A stretch of DNA of 64,000 nucleotides from Phytophthora colocasiae (Eukaryota; Oomycota; Peronosporomycetes; Peronosporales; Peronosporaceae): assembly GCA_018806915.1 (NCBI GenBank), contig JAGKQI010000085.1, forward strand, positions 620,001-684,000, written 5' to 3'. The position numbers and the translations under genes are program-made. Below, one piece after another: positions 9,659-19,769 of this stretch. The notes beneath the pieces were generated by a model. It ran no database searches and had not been told where the DNA came from. It saw only the letters and a program-made list of their open reading frames with translations. The stretch's first letter is position 1; the number at the start of each line of letters is the position of its first letter.

Positions 9659-11185
9659 ATGATCCTTCCAACGCTGTTGCGTACGGCTCGACGCCAAATT
9701 GGCGCTTTATCCACCGCTCAAACTTTTACTAGAGCCACCGCCTCTCGTACCTTCTCCACGCCCGCGCGCAACCCAGCGCACGCTTCCTGGACTGAAGACG
9801 ACAAGACTTACTTCCAACAACTGCTCAAGCCCGAGAGCGTCCTCACGGATGCCGATGATACTGAAGCGTACACCGTCGACTGGCTCAAGAAGTACAAGGC
9901 GCAAAGTAGTCACCAGATGGTGCTCAAACCGAAGACAACGGAGCAGGTCTCGGCCATCCTCAAGTACTGCAATGAACGGAACCTGCCAGTGGTGCCGCAA
10001 GGAGGCAACACGGGTCTGGTGGGCGGAAGTGTACCGGTGTACGACGAGATCGTATTGTCCACCAGTTCGATGAACAGCGTGGTGTCGTTCGACGAAGTGT
10101 CCGGTATCTTGGTGTGCGAGGCTGGCTGTATCCTGGAAAACTTAGACAACTACGTGGCCAAGCACGGCTACATGATGCCACTGGATCTTGGAGCCAAGGG
10201 GACGTGTCAGATTGGTGGAAATGTTGCTACGAATGCTGGTGGACTGCGTTTGCTGCGTTATGGTTCACTTCATGGCACTGTGTTGGGAGTCGAGGCTGTA
10301 TTGGCCGATGGCACAGTCATTGACTGTCTGAGCACGATGCGCAAGGACAACACTGGTTACGATTTGAAGCAATTGTTCATTGGTTCGGAAGGTACGCTGG
10401 GTGTGGTGACTAAGGTGTCGATCCTCACCCCACCACGTTCTTCCTCCAAGAATGTCGCCTTGCTGGCGTGTGAAGATTTTGAAGCGTGCCAGAAGGCGTT
10501 TGTCGAAGCGAAGCGGAAACTTGGAGAGGTGTTGTCTGCTGTAGAGTTCATGGACCGCCAATCACTTGATATGGTGTTGACACAGCAGGACTGGACGAAA
10601 GACCCTCTGGAGACGCCCAGCCCATTCTACGTTCTACTTGAGACGTCAGGCAGCAATTCTGCCCATGATATGGAGAAGTTAGAGTCATACCTTGAGGATG
10701 TCATGGGAGATGGGGTTGTTGTTGATGGTACGGTTGCTCAAGATGAGGCACAGGCGCAGAAGTTGTTCATGCTTCGAGAAGATATCTCCATGTCCCTCAG
10801 TTCACGTGGATATGTGTACAAGTACGACATTTCGCTGCCTATGGACCAGTACTACCAAGTCGTTGAAGAAGTTCGCGAGAAATTGGCACCTCTCGGCGCT
10901 GAGGTGGTTGGTTTCGGCCACATGGGCGACTGCAACCTGCACCTTAACATCTCTACACTCGAGTACGACGAAAAGGTTTTCAATGCACTGGAGCCCTACG
11001 TGTTTGAGTGGACTTCCAAGTACCGCGGAAGCATCAGTTCGGAGCATGGTATCGGCACACACAAGCCGTCATATCTCCACCTGTCCAAGTCGGACAACTC
11101 GATCCAGCTCATGAGGCAAATGAAGCAGATGATGGACCCCAAGGGAATCCTCAATCCATACAAGGTTCTTCCAGAAAGCGAGTAA
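9659..11185 (+). CDS. D2HGDH: Mitochondrial D-2-hydroxyglutarate dehydrogenase-like FAD enzyme, copy 1
   Basis: The intronless gene encodes 508 residues. Residues 1-43 form a mitochondrial presequence rich in Arg/Ser/Thr without acids (MILPTLLRTARRQIGALSTA). An FAD-binding (PCMH-type) domain follows with NLPVVPQGGNTGLVGGSVP, 'GYMMPLDLGAKGTCQIGGN', ATNAGGLRLLRYGSLHGTV and 'IGSEGTLGVVT'. The C-terminal FAD-oxidase domain has the metal-site motif GFGHMGDCNLHLN and SSEHGIGTHK, ending DPKGILNPYKVLP. GGLRLLRYGSLHG favours D-2-hydroxyglutarate dehydrogenase over D-lactate dehydrogenase. The expected reaction is D-2-hydroxyglutarate to 2-oxoglutarate with electrons passing to ETF. It is intact, with a tandem copy 222 bases downstream. 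Confidence 0.9.
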   Translation: MILPTLLRTARRQIGALSTAQTFTRATASRTFSTPARNPAHASWTEDDKTYFQQLLKPESVLTDADDTEAYTVDWLKKYKAQSSHQMVLKPKTTEQVSAILKYCNERNLPVVPQGGNTGLVGGSVPVYDEIVLSTSSMNSVVSFDEVSGILVCEAGCILENLDNYVAKHGYMMPLDLGAKGTCQIGGNVATNAGGLRLLRYGSLHGTVLGVEAVLADGTVIDCLSTMRKDNTGYDLKQLFIGSEGTLGVVTKVSILTPPRSSSKNVALLACEDFEACQKAFVEAKRKLGEVLSAVEFMDRQSLDMVLTQQDWTKDPLETPSPFYVLLETSGSNSAHDMEKLESYLEDVMGDGVVVDGTVAQDEAQAQKLFMLREDISMSLSSRGYVYKYDISLPMDQYYQVVEEVREKLAPLGAEVVGFGHMGDCNLHLNISTLEYDEKVFNALEPYVFEWTSKYRGSISSEHGIGTHKPSYLHLSKSDNSIQLMRQMKQMMDPKGILNPYKVLPESE

Positions 11186-11406
11186 GTCGACGTTTCTCTT
11201 TCTGTACGCGGCTGTACTATAATTACAACGCGTGGAAGCAGTCATGCCTAGAAACAAACCGCTTTATCATCTGCATGGCGATCGTCTAACGTGAAGGAAG
11301 TTCGTAATGCGATATTACAAGTAGCAGTGCAGCCTTTTCTAAATCCTTATTTTGATGCATTAAAGTACGTCACTCGGCCTTCTACTCCGTCCAGCGCATT
11401 CCCTTC

Positions 11407-12934
11407 ATGATCCTCCCAACGCTGATGCGTACGGCTCGACGTCAAATTGGCGCGTTAACCACTGCTCAAACTTTTACTAGAGCCACCGCCTCTCGTACCT
11501 TCTCCACGCCCGCGCGCAACCCAGCGCACGCTTCCTGGACTGAAGACGACAAGACTTACTTCCAACAACTGCTCAAGCCCGAGAGCGTCCTCACTGATGC
11601 CGATGATACTGAAGCGTACACCGTCGACTGGCTCAAGAAGTACAAGGCGCAAAGTAGTCACCAGATGGTGCTCAAACCGAAGACAACGGAGCAGGTCTCG
11701 GCCATCCTCAAGTACTGCAATGAGCGGAACCTGCCAGTGGTGCCGCAAGGAGGCAACACGGGTCTGGTGGGCGGAAGTGTACCGGTGTATGACGAAATCG
11801 TATTGTCCACTAGTTCGATGAACAGCGTAGTGTCGTTCGACGAGGTGTCCGGTATCTTGGTGTGCGAGGCCGGCTGTATCCTGGAGAACTTGGACAACTA
11901 CGTGGCCAAGCACGGCTACATGATGCCACTGGATCTTGGAGCCAAAGGGACGTGTCAGATCGGTGGAAATGTTGCTACGAATGCTGGTGGACTGCGTTTG
12001 CTGCGTTATGGTTCACTTCATGGCACTGTGTTGGGAGTCGAGGCTGTGATGGCCGATGGCACAGTCATTGACTGTCTGAGCACAATGCGCAAGGACAACA
12101 CTGGTTACGATCTGAAGCAATTGTTCATCGGTTCGGAAGGTACGCTGGGTGTGGTGACTAAGGTGTCGATCCTCACCCCACCACGTTCTTCCTCCAAGAA
12201 TGTCGCCCTGCTTGCCTGTGAGGATTTCGAGTCTGTACAGAAGGCATTTGTTGAAGCGAAAAGAAAGCTTGGCGAAGTTTTATCGGCGGTCGAATTCATG
12301 GATCGTCAGTCACTCGATATGGTACTGTCACAACAAGACTGGACAAAGGATCCACTTGAAACACCGAGTCCGTACTACGTACTGATTGAGACATCAGGCA
12401 GCAATTCTGATCATGACATGGAGAAGCTCAATGAGTACCTAGAGGATGTCATGGGATCAGGCGTCGTTGTTGACGGTACCGTTGCTCAAGATGAGGCTCA
12501 AGCTCGAAAACTTTTCGTCATCCGCGAAGATATCACGGTCGCACTAGCCGCACGCGGGTATGTCTACAAGTATGACGTATCACTGCCGATTGAACAGTAC
12601 TACAAAATCGCAGAAGAAACCCGAGAAAAACTTGCTCCAACGGATGCCAAGGTAGTCTGCTATATGCCACATCGGTGACTGCAACGTTCATCTAAATATT
12701 TCGACACTGGAATACGACGACGAGGTGTTCAATGCATTGGAACCGTTTATCTTCGAGTGGACGTCGAAATACCGCGGGAGCATTAGCGCTGAACACGGCA
12801 TTGGAACGCACAAACCCGAATATCTACACCTGTCAAAGTCGGAAGACACCATCAAGCTGATGCAGCAGATGAAGCACATGATGGACCCAAAGGGGATTTT
12901 AAACCCGTACAAGGTCCTCCCACCCACCAAGTAA
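11407..12934 (+). pseudogene. D2HGDH-like tandem copy 2, frameshifted, with a gene-converted 5' half
   Basis: This tandem duplicate of the gene at 9,659 has the same presequence and FAD domain. From 11,464 to 12,207 it is almost identical to copy 1 (I count about 15 differences in 744 bp). From 12,208 on it abruptly differs at most third positions while keeping the protein similar. At about 12,658-12,668 ten bases replace the nine that encode Gly-Phe-Gly of the GFGHMGD motif in copy 1. The resulting +1 shift ends the frame at 12,678; the original frame resumes at HIGDCN and runs to TAA at 12,934. The shift destroys the metal-binding motif. It is a recent pseudogene or a base-call error; the tail is otherwise intact (ISAEHGIGTHK, ILNPYKVLP). 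Confidence 0.85.
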
Positions 12935-13043
12935 AGTCAGCGGTAAACTTCATCATTGAATGGAGAATATCTCCAACGCGTTAATAGACCCTTGCCTCTA
13001 GATTCCTCCAGAGACATTCCTGCATACCTGCTGAACACTACAT

Positions 13044-14066
13044 CTAGCTGAATTCCGTTGCGAGCTCGAGATTTAAATACGAGATATCAACGCCACCCAA
13101 AACTCGTTCTTGAAGTTCATCCTCGTTTTCGCCTTGGAGTGTCAAGTACAAGTGCATCTGCAGGTAGCTCGCCCAGCTCTGGCACATGGATCCGATGTAC
13201 TGTGCCGTCGTGCTGGAAGCCACGTCCAAATCCAGTTCGAAGTAGTTGCTACGGCAGAAGTAGCGCTGCGTCAGCTTGTTACCAGTGAGAGCTGGGCGGT
13301 TCGGCACAAGCGTCTGCAAAATCCACGGACCTTCCACAAGGTTCGGGATGAGCTTGAAGCGATCGTTGCGGAACTCGTCGTCTCCTTCATCACAGAACCT
13401 GTTAAACAGACCGTGGAAAGCTGCCATGTCGTTGTCCTCTTTGGGGTTTTCCGGTGCTGGGGGCAGAAGCCAATAGATCACAAGACTTAAGTTGTCCGCG
13501 TTCGGCAGCTCAATATTTACAAGAAAGACACGGGAGTCAGGGAATTTCTCCCGACAATAGGCGATCACGCTGTTAGGGCGTGTCTCCTCCCTCATGGCTA
13601 GGTGATGGCGTTCCTCAGCCGTGTCGAACTTCCACAGATCCACGTGCAGCAATTTACCCACGGCTTTTCCAGCGGGTACCTTGACCTCATCGTCCATATA
13701 CGTTTTTCCGCGCACCAGGACTTCACTGGCGTCCGGTTCGGCCCACATCGTGCGGATCTCGCGCGAATGCACAGCAAAAGGAGCATCTTCAAACTCAAAC
13801 GAGTGCACAACGTCCTGTGTGGCAGACGTCGCGATATCTGTTGCCCAAGCGTCGGACGTCACAAATCCCTGTTGCTTCTCCGGTTCAATATACTCGTCCA
13901 AGTCTTCAATTGTGACGCTGTTGATCTCCATCGGGTCCACGTGCGGTAGTCCACAGCTCCACTCCAGCTCTTGGCGTGTACAGCTCTTGCGACGACAAAT
14001 CTGCACGCTCGACGTCGACATCCGAAGGTAAATGAAGGGGGTAACGACGATCTTCTCTACTAGCAA
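13044..14066 (-). CDS. EDR2 C-terminal domain (DUF1336) protein
   Basis: The frame encodes 340 residues, most of them the EDR2-C domain. Landmarks are 'GKLLHVDLWKF', PDSRVFLVNIELPNADNLSL, 'AFHGLFNRFCDEGDDEFRN', RFKLIPNLVEGPWILQTLVP, 'NRPALTGNKLTQRYFCRSN', and the closing YLQMHLYLTLQGENEDEL with GGVDISYLNLE. EDR2 of Arabidopsis couples this domain to START and PH domains, and it is thought to bind lipid. Here neither START nor PH is visible, so this is a stand-alone form, as is common in oomycetes. The start is uncertain: ATGs at 14,066 and 14,018 (MSTSSVQICRRK) are in frame. It is divergent from CCDC146 with a 271 bp gap. Confidence 0.85.
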   Translation of the reverse strand: MLVEKIVVTPFIYLRMSTSSVQICRRKSCTRQELEWSCGLPHVDPMEINSVTIEDLDEYIEPEKQQGFVTSDAWATDIATSATQDVVHSFEFEDAPFAVHSREIRTMWAEPDASEVLVRGKTYMDDEVKVPAGKAVGKLLHVDLWKFDTAEERHHLAMREETRPNSVIAYCREKFPDSRVFLVNIELPNADNLSLVIYWLLPPAPENPKEDNDMAAFHGLFNRFCDEGDDEFRNDRFKLIPNLVEGPWILQTLVPNRPALTGNKLTQRYFCRSNYFELDLDVASSTTAQYIGSMCQSWASYLQMHLYLTLQGENEDELQERVLGGVDISYLNLELATEFS

Positions 14067-14337
14067 AGAAGGAGGTCAAGAACGACACAACAATCGCTCG
14101 TCACGCAGGAAGTCGATTGAGGTGATGACGCCAAGCACCAAGCAGATGACCACGGTCTTGATTTGGAGTGATGACACGGCATAAAATATCGCAGGTATGG
14201 GTACATTGTGTGGCACACATCATTATCAGAGAAAGAGTGATGGTCACTTCAACTTGGAAACCGCACGAGGGTCCTATTATAGACGTGCTGTAGTCTTCTC
14301 CGTGCATGGATGTACGTGTATATTAAGCTTCTGAACG

Positions 14338-17271
14338 ATGTCAGAGCACCAGAATGACGATGTTACGCATCATGTGCCTGCTACGCCGCCGCTCTCAGGT
14401 AGTAACAGCCTCCGTACAGGCAACAATGACGAATTTGAAGACAATGATGAGTTAGACGACGGCTCTCTTGGTGGTCCAGAACCATCGGGATTGCAGATGG
14501 ATGCTCCAGCATCCGCCATGTCGGCTAGAGCATCGGCATTCCGTCTCCTTGAGCAGTATTTCGAGGCGGACATGCTTACACTTGACCAGTTGCAGTTCCA
14601 CAAGGAGAAATATGTCAAGCTGCATTCCTGTGTGCTTGCCACGTACAAACATGAGAAGCAGCTGCTGAAAGAGGCTAAAGCACTTAACAGAGATCTCCTT
14701 GGGGAGAAAATCCAGGTCGAAAAGCAGGCGATTCGTAAGGCAGAAGAAGTTGCGGCGTTTTCTTCAGTGGAACGAGAGAAAGATCGAGCATTGAAGGTGT
14801 TAGCTGAGGGCGTGGACCGCGATGCAGTGCTGACTTTTGAAATCACAGAGTTGCAACGTGAATACGTTGACTTAGTGGCGGAGAAGGAGGCGATCCTTGC
14901 TGCCCATGCACAACTCATTGAACCGGAAGTCCGGCAGCTAACGACTGAGATTGCAGGCCTAACCGACGAGACACATCGCTTAGATAGCGAGTTGGCAAAG
15001 GATACGCAGCGCAAAAAGGAGTATTTGGCCCGGTTGGACTTCCTACACCAAGAAAATGCACGACTCGAGCAAACCGGTGCGGCAGAGCTCAAGCGCTTGA
15101 ATCAACTTCAGGGTGATCCCGATCGTATGCAAAAACAAGCAGACGTCGTTGCACGAGCGGTGGCAGGTTTGGAAAGAGAAAGCAACAAAGACAAAGCGCG
15201 TGGTGCGGAGCTTCAATCCGCTACAGAAGCGACTGCTGGAAAACTGCACGATGCTGACGAAATCCAACGAGAACTCACGCAAAAATTGGAGGTGCATCGA
15301 GAAACTATCGATCAGCGCCAGAGAGACGTAGATCACGTTACACTACATCTTCGAGAAGAGCAAAATGTCAATGTGATGAGGTTGGGTGAAAAGAATCGAC
15401 TGGAAATGCGCGCGAAAGCACTTGATCTCGCTGTACGCCGTGAAAATGAGCACTGTTCAAAGGCCCAAAAAGACTACGACCGCTTGAAACGAGAGCTCAA
15501 GAAACAAATCCTTATGCTAGACAGCAGCAAGGCACTGCTACCAAATCTTCGGGCGCAAGTGGTTGACGTACAGCATCAAGTTTCTGCGCTGCGTTCGGAA
15601 AACAAAGATCAAACTCAGCGTCAACTCGATGTGAAGCAGCAAGTAGATTTGCTTATCGCACGCTTTTTGAAACAGGAGGACGGTGAGAAGGCTCAAAGTT
15701 CTGAACTTGACGCATTATCGACTCAAGTAACAGAACTTGAGACTGAAGTCGCGCAATGGCTAGTCGAAGAAAACAAGCAGAAAAAGCTAGTGGCGATGCT
15801 CACTGCGCAACGCGAGCTTAAAGCACGTGAAGCCACCTCGGCATTGACTGCTGAACGCCAAACTCAGCAAGAACTCAAGACAAAAGAACTCGTGATTTTC
15901 GACTTGGCAAAGAAATGGAATGAGACGACAAACCACTTACGCGAGTTTTCTGCTTTGTACGACGTCGTCAAGAATGAGCGCAACAAATACGTGAATCTCA
16001 TCCAGGCATCGACGCAGGCACTGGCCGAGATGAAAGAGAAAATCAAGATTCTTCACAACGAAGTGGAAGTCCTTCGGAATGAGTCGTTGGCTAAGGATAA
16101 AGCACTCGTGAAAGAGAAGCTAGCCCATTCCACAGCTCAATGCTCACGTGACTCGCTGCGACTCGATACCAACAAGTCCCATGACGCGTACAGAACCAAA
16201 CAAGAGCAAGTGGAGCAGCAAATTGTCGAGATTGACAAACTCAATGGTATCATTACGCACACAGAGAAGGAACTACTTCGACTAAAGAAGAAGTATGAGC
16301 TTGCGGTAGATGCCCGTAACGTTACTGGTGTACAGCTCATTGACCGTAACGACGAACTGTGTATTCTTTATGAAAAGTCCAACCTTCAGGAGCAGGCCCT
16401 CAACGCTGGCGAGACTGGATTAACCCGCAAAGACCAAGAGATTCGAGTGCTCAAAATCCAACTCGCTGATCTTCAGCGACAGCTTGAGAATGCACGAAGG
16501 CAATTACCACACCTACCAGAGATGGCACAAAGAATCATAGCTTTGCAGGAAGATCTCAAGCAAGAAAAGGACGTGACTGAGTTGCTATGTCGTGACCTGG
16601 AAACTCCTAAAAACAACGAGCGATGGCGCGCTCTAGGTGGAGATGACCCGGATGAAGAACAGCTCTCCGCAAAACTTACATATTTGGAGGAACGATATCA
16701 TCGGAAAAAGGAGCAGCTACTTGAGAAAGAATTGGTATTGGAAGAGGTTACAGGTCTCTCCAATAAACTTCGGACACAAGCATCTGCTCGTCGTGGTGAG
16801 ACTTTAGAGCTTGCCAAGCGTGTGAACGATTTTCAAGGCCGCATCAAGGAGACTACGCGTCGCATGATGGCTGTGGTTTCTGAGCTATCGATGTACCAGG
16901 CTACAGCTATGAAACTCCAGCAGGAGAAGCACGATGCCTCCGTAGATGTTGAGGAGTGCCAGAAGCGTGCACTAGCTGGATATGCGCCAAACGCTTTTTG
17001 TGAGCAACAAATTGTGCGATTGCAAGCACAAAAGCTGCACAGCAACGAAGTCCGAGCTGCAAAAGAACAGGCGAAGTATGCAGCTGCTCATGCTGCCAAT
17101 TTCCCGTCCCAAGTTACGTACACAACTGCAGAAGCTCGACCAAATGCTTACATTCCAGAAGACCTGGGGATTCCGAAGCCTTATGGTCAACAAGCTCCAT
17201 TCAAACCTTCACAGCAAGGCACAACGATGCGTCATATTCGTGTGCCGCAGAAACGGGATATCGAGATCTAA
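14338..17271 (+). CDS. CCDC146: CCDC146/MBO2-like coiled-coil protein (flagellar/centriolar)
   Basis: The single-exon gene encodes 977 residues, close to human CCDC146 (955). After a disordered N-terminus (1-65) comes the family block FRLLEQYFEADMLTLDQLQF and KYVKLHSCVLATYKHEKQLL. Long coiled coils run from about 95 to 900. The C-terminus has the conserved tail 'RPNAYIPEDLGIPKPYG', 'APFKPSQQGTTMRHIR' and the end KRDIEI. CCDC146 is needed for sperm flagella and centrosome/microtubule organisation, and Chlamydomonas MBO2 for ciliary waveform; in an oomycete it should act in zoospore flagella. It is convergent with the coiled-coil gene ending at 17,333 (61 bp gap). Confidence 0.88.
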   Translation: MSEHQNDDVTHHVPATPPLSGSNSLRTGNNDEFEDNDELDDGSLGGPEPSGLQMDAPASAMSARASAFRLLEQYFEADMLTLDQLQFHKEKYVKLHSCVLATYKHEKQLLKEAKALNRDLLGEKIQVEKQAIRKAEEVAAFSSVEREKDRALKVLAEGVDRDAVLTFEITELQREYVDLVAEKEAILAAHAQLIEPEVRQLTTEIAGLTDETHRLDSELAKDTQRKKEYLARLDFLHQENARLEQTGAAELKRLNQLQGDPDRMQKQADVVARAVAGLERESNKDKARGAELQSATEATAGKLHDADEIQRELTQKLEVHRETIDQRQRDVDHVTLHLREEQNVNVMRLGEKNRLEMRAKALDLAVRRENEHCSKAQKDYDRLKRELKKQILMLDSSKALLPNLRAQVVDVQHQVSALRSENKDQTQRQLDVKQQVDLLIARFLKQEDGEKAQSSELDALSTQVTELETEVAQWLVEENKQKKLVAMLTAQRELKAREATSALTAERQTQQELKTKELVIFDLAKKWNETTNHLREFSALYDVVKNERNKYVNLIQASTQALAEMKEKIKILHNEVEVLRNESLAKDKALVKEKLAHSTAQCSRDSLRLDTNKSHDAYRTKQEQVEQQIVEIDKLNGIITHTEKELLRLKKKYELAVDARNVTGVQLIDRNDELCILYEKSNLQEQALNAGETGLTRKDQEIRVLKIQLADLQRQLENARRQLPHLPEMAQRIIALQEDLKQEKDVTELLCRDLETPKNNERWRALGGDDPDEEQLSAKLTYLEERYHRKKEQLLEKELVLEEVTGLSNKLRTQASARRGETLELAKRVNDFQGRIKETTRRMMAVVSELSMYQATAMKLQQEKHDASVDVEECQKRALAGYAPNAFCEQQIVRLQAQKLHSNEVRAAKEQAKYAAAHAANFPSQVTYTTAEARPNAYIPEDLGIPKPYGQQAPFKPSQQGTTMRHIRVPQKRDIEI

Positions 17272-17332
17272 CTCTCAGGTTTGCCATTATATATCATTCC
17301 ATTATTGGTTCATTATCGCACCATGTTCAGTT

Positions 17333-19550
17333 CTAACTACTTGTAGCATCGGTTGCTTGCTTTGTGAGTTTTTCCTGAGCTTTTCGCAGTCTACTGTCCA
17401 GGTTGAGCATTTCAGACATTGCCTCCATGAGTTCGCGCTTGGTTTTATCCAACTTCTGTTGAAGCGCAGCTTGTTGTTTCTCAAAAGCTGCAAGCAACTC
17501 AGCTTCCTTCGCTGCAGCAGCCTTTGCGGTCGCTCGAACTTCACCTTGGAGTTGAACAATCGATTCCTTTGCATTTGACAGTGTCGCGTTCGTAGCTTCA
17601 AGCCTTTCGAATGCTTCCACAAGTTGTTGTTTGTTGGTACCCAGTTCAGCTTCAGCTTGTTGTGCACGTGATTCCAAGCTATCACGTTGCGTACACGCTT
17701 CCTTTGCTAAATTCTCTTGGCGGTTGGCTAACTGAACCATTTCGTATCGTGCAGCCATCGCAAACGTGACGAGTCGATCCTTCCGCTCATTTTCCTGTTG
17801 AGTGAAACACAATGTTAGATGAAGCTCAACAGATAGAAACACAATTCAAGCTTTCCTTTCCTTGGTAAGAGCAGCAATCTTTTTGATCTCCCCTGCAAGC
17901 AAAAGCGATACTCGGTCACGCTCCTACAAGAAACACAAAGTCAGCATTATTTCTATGAATGCAAGTGCTCACAGTAATTACCCGTTTAAGCTCATCTTCA
18001 CCGTCTTGGTGCAATGCTAAAGTGCTGTTTAATTGCTACAAACACAAACATATCGTATTATTTCGTTGCGTAACGTGACTAGTGAGTCTTGTATCTTTAC
18101 CTTGTACATGTTCGTCATTAGTTCAACGCTTAGTTTGACTTCTTCAAATGCTTTGCTTGTGTTGAGCATCACATCTTCCAGCTTGGACGCAAGAATTACG
18201 TAAGCTATACCCCCCCACACACACACACATTATACCACGACAGATCAGCTCACCTTCTGCATCTTTGGTACAAACCATTTCTTCCCATTGAGGTGAGCCC
18301 TCTTTTCCTCGTCAAATTTGGCTTGCAGATGTGCCACGTCATCTTCCAATTGGGAATTTGCCAGCATAAGCTTCGAGTTGGTAGTTTTGAGCTCTGCCAC
18401 CTCTCGCTTCAGCTTTTGCATTGAAAAATGCACGTCTTCGACGAGCATTTCTGCCTTTATCTCGCTTGAGGCCTTTGTTGGTGACGCCACTTGAGATTCC
18501 ACCGCTAGACCTTCAACTCCTGTAAATGATACTACAGATTTCCGACTTTTTGCCGCTAGGCGTTCCCGTTTTTCCTTTTGAAGCTCGTGCAGTGTCTGCA
18601 TGAGGATAACGTGAGCAAATACAAAAATACAGACGCTAAGGAACAGTAACAAGGTTTCAAGAGCGAAATAGCTTCTGAAAGGTGCAGGTGGAAAGGATAT
18701 ATAGAGTTGCGTATCCCAAGACGCCAGTGCATCTTTCTCTGCGGTTGCATTATTGGAAATACCAAAGCTGTCGGTAGCTAGAGCATCCGGATTCCTGCAA
18801 AAAAAAAAGCAATTCAGACATCACAAGTGATAAATTCCTAGTTGCACGGTAGAAGTTCACATTGTCATACCCAACTTCAATGTCCAGTTGCTTTTTCTCC
18901 TTGACAAGGTCCTCCGAAATCCGACTCATGATGTCACGTCGTACCTCGAAGAGTTCTAAAGCAAGGACTGATTGCTCCTGTTTGCCTCCGATCTTCTCTT
19001 TCTTCGTACTTTTATCGATGAACGCCTTTAGTTGTTTCTGAACACACCAACACAAAACGATATCGATAACGTTTGCAAAGACAACTGAAAGAAGAGCTGC
19101 CAGTGCTCGTACTGTTTCTTCTTCAATTGCTGTGAGCAGTGTGAGATCCTTTTCATCACATTGACGCACATATTGAACTCGAAATTCTTGCAGAAGCCGC
19201 AGATCCGAGCGAAGACAACGCAAACGTGAGCCCTCTGCTTCCTCCTGTTGTTTCTGCGCTGATGAACTCAACAGCGACTGAGCGTAGTGCGACCGCAGAG
19301 CCCGACTGTGTTGCAATTGGAGATCGATGTGTTTGGACAGCGCTGTAACATCTCCACGCCAATCCGTCGTCTTTTTCGCAAGACGCAATGCATCTTTCCG
19401 TGCTGCAGTGAGATTAGCACGGCCACTGAAGGTGGAAGCGCTTGCAACAGCATCCTGTTGCACTCGGAGAGCGGCTGATATCTCCTCGTTGAGGTCTTCG
19501 AACTTCTTGTGCAGATCATTCACACTGCTCATGCTTCCACGAGACGTCAA
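17333..19550 (-). CDS. Multi-exon coiled-coil protein, family not recognised
   Basis: At least seven exons with short GT-AG introns can be followed. The 5' exon starts at the ATG at 19,550 (or 19,532) with MSSVNDLHKKFEDLNEEISA. Later pieces are ESGC...NPDALATDSFGISNN (about 18,660-18,795), TLHELQKEKRERLAAKSRK to KKWFVPKMQK (about 18,254-18,597), LEDVMLNTSKAFEEVKLSVE (about 18,100-18,185), and a last exon beginning ENERKDRLVTFAMAARYEMV and ending TKQATDATSS at 17,333. The whole is predicted coiled coil, with no catalytic motif. An intron near 18,215 carries a (CA)n run. The neighbour CCDC146 suggests, but does not show, a flagellar role. Confidence 0.7.
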
Positions 19551-19769
19551 CTAATGAAACGACTACCGGTACCTGGAACCGACTTGCTATCATTTTTTTT
19601 CTTCATTAGATAGATTAGCTACTCTTACTACCTGGTGTGGGAATACGCTCCGACTCAAGTCACCGGCATAAATATCAACGCACGTACGCACTCGACGGCA
19701 GCTTAGTAAAAGGGTGCATGTCCGCCGAGGATGCAATTTGCGTCAGCTCACCTCGTCGCTCGAATGACA

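Noticed and set aside
18215..18235. (CA)n microsatellite as a regulatory or Z-DNA element
   Set aside because: Short and intronic, with nothing to separate it from a chance simple repeat.
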